DNA from: Thermodesulfobacteriota bacterium
Lineage (GTDB): Bacteria; Desulfobacterota; BSN033; WVXP01; G020346125
Assembly (NCBI GenBank): GCA_030145085.1
Contig: JAQYWG010000006.1
Location: forward strand, 3,043 to 37,896
DNA length: 34,854 nt
Reading direction: 5' to 3'
The position numbers and the translations under genes are program-made. The notes beneath the pieces were generated by a model, which saw only the letters and a list, made by a program, of their open reading frames with translations, was not told where the DNA came from and searched no databases. Positions within the stretch are counted from its first letter, which is position 1. Every line of letters starts with the position of its first letter. Below are positions 19,258 through 32,516 of this stretch, piece by piece.

Positions 19258-20601
19258 ATGCAACCCGTCATTATGGAAGCCATCTGGAACGCGGTCCTTA
19301 ACTATGTCAAGGATAAAGTCGCCCCTAGCGATTACCAAGTGTGGATTGAGCCCATTACTCCGCTTTCCCTTGGGGAAAAAACCATGGAGGTTGGGGTTCC
19401 AAACAAATTTTTTGAAGATTGGCTTAGGAAGAATTACCTTTTCCTCATAAGGGAAGCTTTATTGCTCGCAGTGGGGAGGGAATGTGACGTCGTTTTTAAA
19501 GTAAAAAGGAATCCTTTACCCCAAGGCACCAAAAGACCATTATCATCAATAGATAAACGAGTTCAATCAGAGCATGTTCAGTTTAATAAAAAATATACCT
19601 TTGATAATTTCGTCGTGGGACCTAGCAATCAATTCGCCAATGCTGCATGTCAGGCCGTCGCCAGCTTACCCGCAAAGAATTACAATCCTCTCTTCATTTA
19701 TGGGGGTGTCGGCCTCGGTAAAACACATCTCTTAAACGCTATTGGAAATTATCTAATACAGAATCCAATTATTCAAGATTTCAGCAAAATTTGCTATGTC
19801 TCCGCCGAGGAATTTACGAATGAGCTCATCAATTCAATCCGATATGAAAAGATGGATGAATTCCGAGAAAAATTCAGAAGCATGAACATGCTCCTCATAG
19901 ACGACATCCAATTTATTGCCGGAAAAGAGAGAACCCAGGCGGAGTTTTTTCACACGTTTAACTCTTTGTACGAAGCAAGGAGACAGATTGTAGTAACAAG
20001 CGACAAATTTCCAAGGGATATCACCGCTTTTGAAGAACGCCTTCGTTCACGATTCGAATGGGGGCTCATAGCGGACATTCAACCCCCAGACATTGAAACA
20101 AAGGTTGCAATACTGAAGAAAAAGGCTCAATTAGAAGCAATCTCAATTCCCAATGATGTGGCTTTCTTCTTGGCCTCGAATATCTCTTCTAATATAAGGG
20201 TATTGGAGGGATCCCTTATAAGAATAGTTGCTTTTTCAAACCTTACGCGAACTGATATAACATTGGATTTGGCAAAGGATGTTTTAAAAAATATTATCAA
20301 AACAGAGGAAAAACCTGTTCCCATTGAATCTATTCAAAAGGCCGTTGCTTCTCATTTTAATCTCAAGGTTTCGGATTTGAAGGCTAAAAGGAAAACCAAG
20401 CAGATTGTTCTTGCACGGCAAATAGCAATATATCTGTCCAGGAGACTCACTAAATCCTCCCTCGTTGAAATAGGTGAACGTTTTGGAGGAAAGGATCATT
20501 CAACAATTTTACACGCGATTAATAAGATTAAGGAACAAATGCAAATTGATCAAAAGATTGTCCAAATCATTCAGAGAATTGAATCAAGACTAAACACCTA
20601 A
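19258..20601 (+). CDS. dnaA: Chromosomal replication initiator protein DnaA (alternative ATG at 19273)
   Basis: NYNPLFIYGGVGLGKTHLLNAIGN; LLIDDIQFIAGKERTQAEFFHTFN; GGKDHSTILHAINKI. Confidence 0.98.
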   Translation: MQPVIMEAIWNAVLNYVKDKVAPSDYQVWIEPITPLSLGEKTMEVGVPNKFFEDWLRKNYLFLIREALLLAVGRECDVVFKVKRNPLPQGTKRPLSSIDKRVQSEHVQFNKKYTFDNFVVGPSNQFANAACQAVASLPAKNYNPLFIYGGVGLGKTHLLNAIGNYLIQNPIIQDFSKICYVSAEEFTNELINSIRYEKMDEFREKFRSMNMLLIDDIQFIAGKERTQAEFFHTFNSLYEARRQIVVTSDKFPRDITAFEERLRSRFEWGLIADIQPPDIETKVAILKKKAQLEAISIPNDVAFFLASNISSNIRVLEGSLIRIVAFSNLTRTDITLDLAKDVLKNIIKTEEKPVPIESIQKAVASHFNLKVSDLKAKRKTKQIVLARQIAIYLSRRLTKSSLVEIGERFGGKDHSTILHAINKIKEQMQIDQKIVQIIQRIESRLNT

Positions 20602-20720
20602 AAGATTTTTACAATTCTCTTACACTGAAAAACTTTTATTTATCAACTACTTATATTACTTTTAAACAATTCTACGATCTTATATTACTATTATTATAAG
20701 AATATATAAGGAGGTTAATA
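20602..20720. other. Strongly AT-rich dnaA-dnaN intergenic region, candidate DNA-unwinding element
   Basis: Composition visible by eye (ttttatttatcaactacttatattacttttaaac...tatattactattattataagaatatataa). Ends in a strong dnaN ribosome-binding site, AAGGAGG. Confidence 0.4.
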
Positions 20721-21833
20721 ATGGAATTCCAAATTGAAAAGAAACACTTTTCGCAATCTCTCAGTATCCTCCAAGGAATTGTTGAAAGACGGAGTAGTAT
20801 TCCTGCTCTAGGCAATATCCTCATGGAATCGGAGAATAATCAACTCCGTCTATCTACAACTGATCTTGAAACTGCCTTAATCTGCGATCTTTCCTGTTCG
20901 CTTAAACAAGAAGGGAAAATTTGTGTGTCTGCGCGAAAACTGTATGATATCATTAGGGAACTTCCCGACACGGAAATTTCTATAGAGGGAATGGAAAACA
21001 ATTGGGCAAAAATAACTTGTCAAAATGCGATCTTTAACCTGAGTGGGCTTGATCCGATGGAGTTTCCCACTTTGCCATCATACTCCGATGATGCTCTTAT
21101 TGTAATAAAATCATTTGATTTGAGGGAAATGATCGACAAAGTTATTTTTGCTGCGTCAACAGAGGAATCGAGATATAATCTCAATGGAATCTTCTTTGAA
21201 GTCAATGCTTCCGGGGATAAAAATATTGCGAAAATGGTAGCGACGGATGGCCACAGGCTTGCTCTCATTGAGAGAGAAAGTCCGGAATTCTCAGGTATTG
21301 AAAAAGGAGTAATAATTCCGAAAAGGGGCTTAAACGAGGTTAAAAAAATAGTCGCCGAAAATCCAGGAGAAATGAGAATCGCTATAAGTGAAAATAGTTT
21401 TGTACTCAAAGCGGGTCCATTTGTTGTAATCATTCGGTTGATCGATGGGGAATTTCCGGATTATAAACAGGTGATACCAACAGAGAATGACAAAACACTA
21501 AAGTTGAGCAACAGAGAGTTTTCCTCTTGTTTGCGGAGGATATCTGCGATATCTACTGATAGGGTTGAAGGGATAAAGTTTAGCCTTAAACAAGGGGCTA
21601 TAGAATTGTACTCTTCTACTCAAGATATCGGTAATGCAAAAGAGGTATTTCCAGCAATTTATGACGGAAGCGAGGTAAATGTTGGGTTTAACGCAAGATA
21701 TATTCTTGATGCCCTAAATGCAATCGATGAAGACGAAATTTTGATGGAATTAAAGGACGAAACAAACGCGGCTGTTATCAAGCCAGCCATTGGAGAAAAT
21801 TCCTTATATGTAGTCATGCCAATGAGGGTTTAA
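20721..21833 (+). CDS. dnaN: DNA polymerase III beta sliding clamp
   Basis: MEFQIEKKHFSQSLSILQGIVERRSSIPALGNILMES; C-terminal YVVMPMRV; located after dnaA. Confidence 0.97.
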   Translation: MEFQIEKKHFSQSLSILQGIVERRSSIPALGNILMESENNQLRLSTTDLETALICDLSCSLKQEGKICVSARKLYDIIRELPDTEISIEGMENNWAKITCQNAIFNLSGLDPMEFPTLPSYSDDALIVIKSFDLREMIDKVIFAASTEESRYNLNGIFFEVNASGDKNIAKMVATDGHRLALIERESPEFSGIEKGVIIPKRGLNEVKKIVAENPGEMRIAISENSFVLKAGPFVVIIRLIDGEFPDYKQVIPTENDKTLKLSNREFSSCLRRISAISTDRVEGIKFSLKQGAIELYSSTQDIGNAKEVFPAIYDGSEVNVGFNARYILDALNAIDEDEILMELKDETNAAVIKPAIGENSLYVVMPMRV

Positions 21834-24245
<2,412 letters not shown>

Positions 24246-24290
24246 GGAAAACGTTCCAACGTAACTCCCACCTGGAACAATTCGAAGGAA

Positions 24291-24944
24291 ATGTTGACCA
24301 TTGGATTGACAGGAGGCATTGCCAGTGGCAAAAGTACCGTATCTATGGAATTTGAGAAGTTGGGCGCCATTGTTATTGATGCTGATCAAATCGCAAGGGA
24401 ATTGATCCGCCCCCATGAACCCCTTTGGAGGGAGATTATCGCCTACTTCGGGAGGGAGATTCAGAGAGAGGACTTGACCATTGATCGGTTTAGATTGGGC
24501 GAAAAGGTCTTTGCCGATGAAGCCGAAAGGGCAGTATTAAATAAAATGATACATCCCGAAATTAAGAGGGAGATAGACAGGAGGCTTAAAGAGATTGGGA
24601 AAGAGCATCCCGATGCGGTGGTCTTGGTCGATGCCGCCCTGTTAATCGAAACGGGAACCTTCAGGGAAATGGACAAAATAATCGTTGTTTCGGCCAGTAA
24701 AAGAAACCAGATAGAACGGTTGATGGATAGAAATAGTCTCAGCATAGAAGCGGCGAAGGGTCGGATAAGGGCACAGATGCCGTTAGAGGAGAAACGGAAG
24801 TACGCCGACTATGTGATAAATACGGACGGATCCCGGGAAGAAATAAGGAAACAGGTGAGAAGGGTTCATGAGAAATTGATGGCGATAAGGGCAAAAGGGG
24901 GCGTTTCATCACAGTGTTCCCATGCCCCAACTCGGAACGACTAA
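24291..24944 (+). CDS. coaE: Dephospho-CoA kinase
   Basis: [39 protein letters not shown]. Confidence 0.95.
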   Translation: MLTIGLTGGIASGKSTVSMEFEKLGAIVIDADQIARELIRPHEPLWREIIAYFGREIQREDLTIDRFRLGEKVFADEAERAVLNKMIHPEIKREIDRRLKEIGKEHPDAVVLVDAALLIETGTFREMDKIIVVSASKRNQIERLMDRNSLSIEAAKGRIRAQMPLEEKRKYADYVINTDGSREEIRKQVRRVHEKLMAIRAKGGVSSQCSHAPTRND

Positions 24945-24946
24945 AG

Positions 24947-26218
24947 ATGAGGGTAAAGGAGCAACAGATGAATTTGAATGAGTTAAAAAAGAAGAAGATT
25001 GGAGAACTCACAGAAATCGCCAAAGAGCTCAAGGTAGAAGGTGCTGGTGGAATGGTGAAGCAAGAGCTTATTTTCTCCGTTTTGCAGGCTCAAACGGCAA
25101 AAAATGGTTTGATTTATGGGGAGGGAGTTCTGGAAATTCTGCCCGACGGATTCGGGTTCTTAAGGGCCCCCGATTACAGCTATTTGCCCGGACCTGACGA
25201 CATTTATATCTCACCTTCCCAGATACGGCGATTCAACTTGAGAACGGGAGATACGGTATCGGGACAGATTAGGCCGCCGAAGGATACGGAGAGATATTTT
25301 GCAATGCTCAAGGTTGAGGCCGTCAATTTCGAAAATCCAGAGGTGGCAAGGGAGAAGATTCTCTTCGATAATCTGACTCCCATGTATCCCGAAGAAAGGA
25401 TTAAATTGGAGACGGGCGAACCGGAAAACCTTTCCGCGAGGGTAATGGACCTACTCACCCCGATTGGTAAAGGACAGAGAGGATTAATCGTCTCGGCACC
25501 AAGGACGGGGAAAACGATGCTCTTGCAGAATATCGCCAACAGCATTACCAAAAATCATCCGGAGATCATCTTAATTGTATTGCTCATCGACGAGAGGCCC
25601 GAAGAGGTGACGGATATGGAACGATCGGTTGATGGAGAGGTGGTTAGCTCGACTTTCGATGAACCAGCCCAGAGACATGTCCAGGTGGCGGATATGGTCA
25701 TTGAGAAGGGAAGGAGATTGGTAGAACATCATAAAGACGTGGTAATCCTCTTGGATAGCATTACGAGATTGGCACGGGCCCATAATGCCGTCGTTCCCCC
25801 CAGCGGAAAGGTCCTTTCTGGCGGGGTGGATTCCAATGCCCTTCACCGGCCGAAACGATTTTTCGGAGCAGCAAGAAATATCGAGGAGGGGGGGAGTTTG
25901 ACGATAATCGCAACGGCCCTGGTCGACACGGGCAGTCGAATGGATGAGGTTATCTTTGAGGAATTTAAGGGAACGGGGAATATGGAGATTCTCCTAGACA
26001 GACGATTGGTTGACCGAAGGGTTTTTCCCGCCATCGACATTCAACGTTCAGGAACGCGAAAGGAGGAACTCCTCTTGGACGAAAATGACCTGAATAGAGT
26101 TTGGCTTTTACGAAAGGTATTTCAACCGATGAATACCGTGGAGAGCATGGAATTTCTGCAGGAGAAGATGAGGGATACCCGGAACAACAGGGAGTTTCTT
26201 GATAACATGAATCAATAG
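24947..26218 (+). CDS. rho: Transcription termination factor Rho (start 24947 or 24968)
   Basis: [72 protein letters not shown]. Confidence 0.97.
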   Translation: MRVKEQQMNLNELKKKKIGELTEIAKELKVEGAGGMVKQELIFSVLQAQTAKNGLIYGEGVLEILPDGFGFLRAPDYSYLPGPDDIYISPSQIRRFNLRTGDTVSGQIRPPKDTERYFAMLKVEAVNFENPEVAREKILFDNLTPMYPEERIKLETGEPENLSARVMDLLTPIGKGQRGLIVSAPRTGKTMLLQNIANSITKNHPEIILIVLLIDERPEEVTDMERSVDGEVVSSTFDEPAQRHVQVADMVIEKGRRLVEHHKDVVILLDSITRLARAHNAVVPPSGKVLSGGVDSNALHRPKRFFGAARNIEEGGSLTIIATALVDTGSRMDEVIFEEFKGTGNMEILLDRRLVDRRVFPAIDIQRSGTRKEELLLDENDLNRVWLLRKVFQPMNTVESMEFLQEKMRDTRNNREFLDNMNQ

Positions 26219-26301
26219 AGCTATGAGAGGCGGAAAAGGGTTGAAATAGCCGGCTTATTTGATATAGTAACACGCGTTTCAATTCCATATGGAGGAGACG
26301 A

Positions 26302-26529
26302 ATGAAAAAGGAGATTCACCCAAAGTTATTTAAAACCACCATCCGCTGCGCATGCGGAGCTACCCTTGAAACTATGACCACGAAGGAAAAGATTAGGGTC
26401 GAGATCTGTTCCCAATGCAACCCGTTCTTTACCGGGAAACAGAAATTCCTCGATTCGGCGGGGAGGATCGAGAAGTTTGAGAGAAAGTATGCGAATACAG
26501 GGGAGAAAAAGCCGCGGAAGAGCAAGTAA
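26302..26529 (+). CDS. rpmE: 50S ribosomal protein L31 (zinc-binding Cys form)
   Basis: [48 protein letters not shown]. Confidence 0.96.
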   Translation: MKKEIHPKLFKTTIRCACGATLETMTTKEKIRVEICSQCNPFFTGKQKFLDSAGRIEKFERKYANTGEKKPRKSK

Positions 26530-26593
26530 GATTGGGAAAGGGTTGGATCATCCCTCCGCCCACGTATTTCCGGCTTGAGATGGAGTGGAAATA

Positions 26594-27679
26594 ATGCAAC
26601 AAATGCTTGAAGAAGTCGAGCAGCGTTTTGCTGAATTGGATCGGATGCTGGGCGACCCAGAGATTACCAGGGACCAGAAAAGGCTTCATAAGATCGCGAA
26701 AGAACACGCTGATCTAAGGAAGGTTGTTGATTTTTATCGGAAATTGAAGAGATTGGAAGCAGAGATCGAGGAGAATAGACACCTGCTTTCGGAAAAGGAT
26801 GAAGAGATCAAGAAATTGGCAAAGGAGGAGATTAACTACCTCACTCAGGAGAGAGAGAGAGTCGAGGGAGAAATAAAGAACTCCCTCATACCGAAAGATC
26901 CCAATGATGAGAAAAATATACTTATCGAAATTCGCGCGGGAACAGGAGGAGATGAAGCTGGCTTATTCGCCTCCGATATGTTTCGCATGTATGCTAAATT
27001 CGCCGAAGTGAACGGGTGGAAAGTTGATATTCTCAGTCGAAATTTTACCGGAGTCGGAGGATTTAAGGAGATTATTGCATTGATTGAAGGGGATAAGGTC
27101 TATAGTAAGCTGAAGTTCGAAAGTGGCGTCCATCGCGTACAGAGGATTCCGGAAACGGAGTCTCAGGGGAGAATACATACCTCGGCGGTTACGGTAGCTG
27201 TTTTACCAGAAGCCGAGGAGATTGAGGTTGAGATTGATCCGGATGACCTGAGGATAGATGTCTTTCGATCTTCCGGCCCCGGAGGACAGAGCGTCAACAC
27301 AACGGACTCGGCAGTTCGTATAAGCCATATTCCCACCGGGCTGGTGGTAACCTGTCAAGATGAGAAATCGCAACACAAGAATAAGGCCAAGGCGATGAAG
27401 GTTTTAAGGGCCAAGCTCCTCGATAAGTTCGAGAGGGATCAGCAAAGGGAGATATCGGAGAAGAGGAGAGGTCTCGTGGGAAGTGGCGATCGATCCGAGC
27501 GTATCAGGACGTATAATTTCCCCCAGGGAAGAGTGACGGATCATCGGATCGGTTTGACCTTGTATAGACTGGACGAGATCTTGGAGGGCCATATCCAAGA
27601 GCTGATCAGCTCTCTCAATGCCCACTACCAAGCAGAAGCCCTTCGAGGTCAACAGGCGGAAAGAAAACCGAGTTCATGA
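26594..27679 (+). CDS. prfA: Peptide chain release factor 1 (ORF track starts at 26585)
   Basis: [42 protein letters not shown] (GGQ motif). Confidence 0.97.
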   Translation: MQQMLEEVEQRFAELDRMLGDPEITRDQKRLHKIAKEHADLRKVVDFYRKLKRLEAEIEENRHLLSEKDEEIKKLAKEEINYLTQERERVEGEIKNSLIPKDPNDEKNILIEIRAGTGGDEAGLFASDMFRMYAKFAEVNGWKVDILSRNFTGVGGFKEIIALIEGDKVYSKLKFESGVHRVQRIPETESQGRIHTSAVTVAVLPEAEEIEVEIDPDDLRIDVFRSSGPGGQSVNTTDSAVRISHIPTGLVVTCQDEKSQHKNKAKAMKVLRAKLLDKFERDQQREISEKRRGLVGSGDRSERIRTYNFPQGRVTDHRIGLTLYRLDEILEGHIQELISSLNAHYQAEALRGQQAERKPSS

Positions 27680-27731
27680 TCTGCAACTTTTCAGATTACC
27701 TTCCGAATCCACTGTTAAACACGTCCTTATC

Positions 27732-28607
27732 ATGTCAAAGGCCGAGCGGACCATTTCAGGGGCATTAAATTGGGGAACCCGCCTCCTCAGGAGAAGGGGG
27801 ATCGAAACCCCCCGGGTGAATGCAGAACTTCTCTTGAGAAAAGCCCTGGGGATCGATCACGTCGAGGTATATCTTTACAACGATCGGGTCCTAACCCAGC
27901 CCCAGTTCACCTCCTATAAATCCCTGATGGATAAGAGAATCAAGGGTGAACCGACCCAGTATATTCTCGGGAGCCGGGAGTTTTGGTCGTTGGACATTAG
28001 GGTGACCCCCGAGGTCCTCATCCCGAGGCCCGAGACGGAGCTCCTGGTGGAGGAGACGCTGAAGATATTCAGCGACAAAAGAGACCTCAGCCTCCGTTTC
28101 TTAGAGGTGGGGACGGGGAGTGGGGCAATTGCCATTGCGTTGGCAACGGAGCTAGAGAGGTGTTTTATTTTGGCAGAGGATATATCTTGGAGGGCCCTTC
28201 TTGTTGCGAGGGAGAATGCCAGGATTCAGGGGGTATCGGGGAACATCCATTTTTTTGCTGGAGACCTTTTTTCGTCCCTTAGGGAGGGCAGCTCCCATTT
28301 CGATTTGATTCTATCCAATCCACCCTATGTTCCGAGTACAAAGATAGGAACTCTACCGAAGGAGATAGCGGAATTCGAACCCAGAATCGCCCTGGATGGT
28401 GGTCCCGATGGGCTCGAACTTTTCAGGAGAATAGTCATGGAATCTGGATCATTTCTCAAGGATGGGGGGTGGTTGATGCTGGAATGTGGTGAAGGTCAAG
28501 GGGAAACTGTTGCGGAGATGATTCGGAATACCGGTTTTTTCGCATCCCCTTGCATCATTAAGGATCACTCGGGGGTAGATAGGGTTATTCGGGCTCGCAA
28601 GGGATGA
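27732..28607 (+). CDS. prmC: Release-factor glutamine methyltransferase (ORF track starts at 27618; ATG at 27732 fits better)
   Basis: MSKAERTISGALNWGTRLLRRRGIETPRVNAELLL; EVLIPRPETELLVEE; LEVGTGSGAIAIAL; SNPPYVPS. Confidence 0.95.
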   Translation: MSKAERTISGALNWGTRLLRRRGIETPRVNAELLLRKALGIDHVEVYLYNDRVLTQPQFTSYKSLMDKRIKGEPTQYILGSREFWSLDIRVTPEVLIPRPETELLVEETLKIFSDKRDLSLRFLEVGTGSGAIAIALATELERCFILAEDISWRALLVARENARIQGVSGNIHFFAGDLFSSLREGSSHFDLILSNPPYVPSTKIGTLPKEIAEFEPRIALDGGPDGLELFRRIVMESGSFLKDGGWLMLECGEGQGETVAEMIRNTGFFASPCIIKDHSGVDRVIRARKG

Positions 28608-28636
28608 AGAAGGCGTGATTCAAGGGGAGGGCCGGT

Positions 28637-29893
28637 TTGGATAAGATCCTCATTCAGGGTGGGGAGAGATTAGTGGGTGAGGTAATCGTTAGCGGATCCA
28701 AGAATGCCACTTTGCCCATCTTTGCATCGAGTCTCCTCGCAGAGGGGGAGAATCGATTTCATGGGGTCCCGGATCTCAAGGACGGTAAGACCATATGCGA
28801 GGTCCTAAAGAAGTTGGGAGTTAAGATTGGACGTGGACAAGAAGGGGAATATTTGCTCGATGGCACGGAGCTCGTTGGATACGAAGCCCCTTACAACCTG
28901 GTTAAGACCATGAGGGCCTCAATACTGGTACTGGGCCCATTGGTCGCCAGGGCGAAAAAGGCTATAATATCGCTGCCCGGAGGATGTGCCATCGGAGCCC
29001 GGCCCGTTGACCTCCATCTAAAGGGCTTGGAAAAATTGGGGGCCGAAATTCAATTAAGGCACGGCTATATTGAGGCCAAGACAAAGGGATTGAGGGGTGC
29101 AGGCATTTACCTCGACGGGCCAACGGTAACAGGAACGGAGAATCTCATGATGGCAGCAGCCCTGGCTAAAGGGGAAACAGTGATCGAGAATGCTGCCGCG
29201 GAGCCGGAGGTAGTGGAATTGGCAGAGGTGCTCAATAAGATGGGGGCCAAGATTTCAGGGGCTGGATCAAATATTATAAGGATAAAAGGGGTAAAAAAGT
29301 TGACGGCAACGGAACACACCATCATCCCGGATCGAATTGAGGCGGGAACGTTTATGATAGCCGCTGGTGTTACCAGGGGGAATGTCCACATCCGAAACTG
29401 CAACTTGGATCATATGGAGGCCGTCGTCAACAAATTGAGAGAAGCGGGTATGGAGATACAGCAAGAGGATGATGGGGCGAGGGCGATTGGAAGTAAAAGG
29501 ATTAAGAGTGTCGATGTTAAAACCCTCCCCTATCCAGGTTTTCCCACGGATATGCAGGCTCAGATTATGGTCCTTATGACATTGGCTAAGGGATTAAGCG
29601 TGCTCTCTGAAACAATTTTCGAGAACCGATTCATCCACGTTGATGAACTCAGGAGGATGGGGGCCGACATCAAGGTTGAGCGAGACAGTGCCATCGTCAA
29701 CGGAGTCAAAGGCCTCAGCGGGGCTCCAGTGATGGCAACTGACTTGAGGGCCAGTGCGTCATTGATCCTCGCTGGGCTGGCGGCTGAGGGGCAAACAGAG
29801 ATTTCCCGGGTTTACCACCTAGATAGGGGCTATGAGAAGCTGGAGGAGAAGTTAGCAAGGCTAGGGGCTCATATCAGGAGGGTTAAGGGGTAG
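28637..29893 (+). CDS. murA: UDP-N-acetylglucosamine 1-carboxyvinyltransferase (TTG start)
   Basis: [78 protein letters not shown]. Confidence 0.97.
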   Translation: MDKILIQGGERLVGEVIVSGSKNATLPIFASSLLAEGENRFHGVPDLKDGKTICEVLKKLGVKIGRGQEGEYLLDGTELVGYEAPYNLVKTMRASILVLGPLVARAKKAIISLPGGCAIGARPVDLHLKGLEKLGAEIQLRHGYIEAKTKGLRGAGIYLDGPTVTGTENLMMAAALAKGETVIENAAAEPEVVELAEVLNKMGAKISGAGSNIIRIKGVKKLTATEHTIIPDRIEAGTFMIAAGVTRGNVHIRNCNLDHMEAVVNKLREAGMEIQQEDDGARAIGSKRIKSVDVKTLPYPGFPTDMQAQIMVLMTLAKGLSVLSETIFENRFIHVDELRRMGADIKVERDSAIVNGVKGLSGAPVMATDLRASASLILAGLAAEGQTEISRVYHLDRGYEKLEEKLARLGAHIRRVKG

Positions 29894-31261
29894 ATGAGGA
29901 TACTCAGGAGCGGGAATAAGGACTTCGAGAAACAGTTCGAAATGGTGATCAATAGGGGAAGGGAGGACCCGGAGGCGGTGGAACGGTTGGTCCAGGGCAT
30001 TTTGGGGGCGGTGAAGGCCAAAGGGGATGAGGCGGTTCTCGAATATACGAGGCGTTTTGACGGCGTGGAGCTTTCTCCTTCGCAGCTCCGGGTCTCCCGA
30101 GAGGAGATCGAAGAGGCCTATGAGAAGGTTCCGAAGGAGGATTTGGAGGCGCTGAAACTGGCCTCAGAGCGCATAGAATCCTTCCACCGAAGGCAGTTGG
30201 TGAACTCTTGGTTTGAATCAACGGCAGATGGGATCGTACTGGGCCAGATCGTAACGCCCCTTAAACGGATAGGGGCGTACATCCCGGGAGGGGAAAATCC
30301 CTATCCTTCCACCGTGTTGATGACTCTCATTCCGGCTAAAATTGCGGGCGTCAGCGAATTAATCGTGGCTTCTCCAACCTATGGAGGCAGAGGAAGCGCC
30401 CATGTATTAGCGGCAGCGGGGTTAGCTGGGGCTTCCTCAATCTTTAGGGTGGGAGGTGCCCAAGGAGTGGGGGCCCTCGCCTATGGTACCGAGTCTATCC
30501 CCAAGGTGGACAAGATAGTGGGTCCGGGAAATGTCTATGTAGCCACTGCCAAGAAGATGGTCTTTGGTGAAGTGGGAATTGATATGGTGGCGGGCCCAAG
30601 CGAAATCTGTATTTTTTCGGACGGGCATACTGCTCCTTCCTCTGTCGCTGCAGACCTGCTTTCCCAGGGGGAGCACGATGAGAAGGCGTTATTGGTTCTG
30701 ATTGTGCTATCCGAGGCTTATGCCCACGCTGTTAATGGTGAAGTTGAGAGGCAGGTGAAGGAACTAAAGAACAAGGAGGTGGTTGAACGATCATTGAGCA
30801 GTTGTAGCGCCATCATCATTGTGCGGAGCTTTGGTGAGGCCATTGATCTCATCAATGAGCTCGCCCCTGAACACCTTGAGCTCATAGTGGAGACTCCATG
30901 GGATTTGGTTGGCAGAGTTCGGAATGCCGGAGCGATATTTTTGGGTCCCTTCACCCCGGAAACGGTTGGGGATTACCTGGCGGGGACAAATCATGTACTG
31001 CCAACCGGGGGGACATCGCGCTTCTCTTCCCCCTTAGGGGTTGAGGATTTCTTGAAAAAATCTAATATAATCTCCTTCTCTCAAGAGGCACTGTCGGAAT
31101 TTAGGGAACACATCCTGAGAATGGCAGCGATGGAGGGTTTTGATGCCCATGCCAGGGCTGTGGAGATGAGATTTTCGGAGAAAAAGGGTGACGGGAGAGG
31201 AAAGGGTCGGAGAAAAAAGGGATTAAGGAGGAGGAATGGGCAGGAAGGGAGAGGTTACTAG
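29894..31261 (+). CDS. hisD: Histidinol dehydrogenase
   Basis: IGAYIPGGENPYPSTVLMTLIPAKIAGV; KVDKIVGPGNVYVATAKKMVFG; ELAPEHLELI; NHVLPTGGTSRFSSPLGVEDFLKKSNII. Confidence 0.97.
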   Translation: MRILRSGNKDFEKQFEMVINRGREDPEAVERLVQGILGAVKAKGDEAVLEYTRRFDGVELSPSQLRVSREEIEEAYEKVPKEDLEALKLASERIESFHRRQLVNSWFESTADGIVLGQIVTPLKRIGAYIPGGENPYPSTVLMTLIPAKIAGVSELIVASPTYGGRGSAHVLAAAGLAGASSIFRVGGAQGVGALAYGTESIPKVDKIVGPGNVYVATAKKMVFGEVGIDMVAGPSEICIFSDGHTAPSSVAADLLSQGEHDEKALLVLIVLSEAYAHAVNGEVERQVKELKNKEVVERSLSSCSAIIIVRSFGEAIDLINELAPEHLELIVETPWDLVGRVRNAGAIFLGPFTPETVGDYLAGTNHVLPTGGTSRFSSPLGVEDFLKKSNIISFSQEALSEFREHILRMAAMEGFDAHARAVEMRFSEKKGDGRGKGRRKKGLRRRNGQEGRGY

Positions 31262-31823
31262 GAAGACGAAGGAGACGAGGATCATCCTCAGGCTTGACCT
31301 CGATGGGTTTGGCGAGCATTCCATCTCTACGGGGATTCCCTTTTTCGACCATATGCTGAGCCTATTTGCCATGCATGGATTTTTCGACCTTCATATCGAA
31401 GCCGAAGGCGATATCGGAGTTGATTTTCACCATACCGTGGAGGATGTTGGGATATGCCTGGGGGATGGATTCAAAGAAGCCATAGGGGATGGGAAGGGAT
31501 TGCGGAGGTATGGAATGGCTATTATCCCCATGGACGAAACCTTGGTCTCCGTGGCATTGGATTTATCAATGCGGCCCTACCTGGTCTACCACCCAGGGTT
31601 GAAGAAAAGGAAGATTGGGTTATTCGATTTGGATTTGATCGAGGAATTCTACAGGGCTTTTGTAAACCATAGCGGCATTACCCTCCACATTAACACGCTG
31701 TACGGGAGGAATACCCACCATATTATCGAGGCAATTTTCAAGGGGGTCGGGAGGGCCTTGGATATGGGCAGTTCACTCGATCAGAGGGTAAGGGGGGTCA
31801 TGTCGACAAAGGGGAGGTTGTAG
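31236..31823 (+). CDS. hisB: Imidazoleglycerol-phosphate dehydratase
   Basis: STGIPFFDHMLSLFAMHGFFDL; DFHHTVEDVGICLGDGFKEA; NTLYGRNTHHIIEAIFKGVGRAL. Confidence 0.97.
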   Translation: MGRKGEVTRKTKETRIILRLDLDGFGEHSISTGIPFFDHMLSLFAMHGFFDLHIEAEGDIGVDFHHTVEDVGICLGDGFKEAIGDGKGLRRYGMAIIPMDETLVSVALDLSMRPYLVYHPGLKKRKIGLFDLDLIEEFYRAFVNHSGITLHINTLYGRNTHHIIEAIFKGVGRALDMGSSLDQRVRGVMSTKGRL

Positions 31824-31838
31824 GGAAAGGGATGAGAT

Positions 31839-32516
31839 ATGGGTGGAAGCAGGCTCAGGACATTCGTCTGGATTTTTCTCGGTCTCTGTCTGGGCAGTGG
31901 TTGCACGAAGTCTGTATTGCGGGTTGAACGGCCCGTACGATCGGTCGCAGTTGTCCCCTTTTCCATAAAGGGCCCCTCAGGAGAGGGAAGAAGATTTGTC
32001 GAAGACCCCATCAGTGGCCGGAACTTTGTGGCAGGGGAAATCACCCCCGGTGCACGGGGGGACCTAACGGGTCTCCTCTATCAAAAAATGACGGAATTTC
32101 CCCAACTGGATGTCGTTCCCCTGAAGGAAGTGGAGAAGGTCATGGAGAGGGGGAATTTCAAGAAGGAGCCCATAGCCTCAGCGCGAAAGACAGGGGAGAC
32201 ATTTGATGTGGACGGAGTTGTGTTGGGGTGGGTTTTTCGATACGAGGAGCGAATTGGGAATGCTATTTCGGTGGAACGGCCTGCCTCGGTCTCCTTTGTC
32301 ATCCATTTAGTTGGCGTGGAAGAGGGCTCTATGCTTTGGAGTGGCCGATTCCAGGAGACCCAACAACCCTTAAGTGAAAATGTATTGAAACTCGGCTCCT
32401 TTTTCCGCAGGGGAGGAGTTTGGCTAAAAGCCAAGAGCTTGGCGGGCGTGGGGATGGATGAAGTATTGGTTTCCTTTCCGGCCTCGAGGGAAGGGCCGGA
32501 ATCCGAGGGGGAATAA
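31839..32516 (+). CDS. Predicted outer-membrane lipoprotein, possibly LpoB/FlgO/CsgG-like fold
   Basis: Signal peptide RLRTFVWIFLGLCLGSGC with lipobox-like LGSGC; VRSVAVVPFSIKG followed by LTGLLYQKMTEFPQLDVVPLKEVEKVM, resembling the N-terminal pattern of those folds. Confidence 0.65.
   Translation: MGGSRLRTFVWIFLGLCLGSGCTKSVLRVERPVRSVAVVPFSIKGPSGEGRRFVEDPISGRNFVAGEITPGARGDLTGLLYQKMTEFPQLDVVPLKEVEKVMERGNFKKEPIASARKTGETFDVDGVVLGWVFRYEERIGNAISVERPASVSFVIHLVGVEEGSMLWSGRFQETQQPLSENVLKLGSFFRRGGVWLKAKSLAGVGMDEVLVSFPASREGPESEGE

Noticed and set aside
24251-24277. GTTCCA...TGGAAC inverted repeat between gyrB and coaE
   Set aside because: Only a 6-bp stem with a long loop; expected by chance in a window this size.
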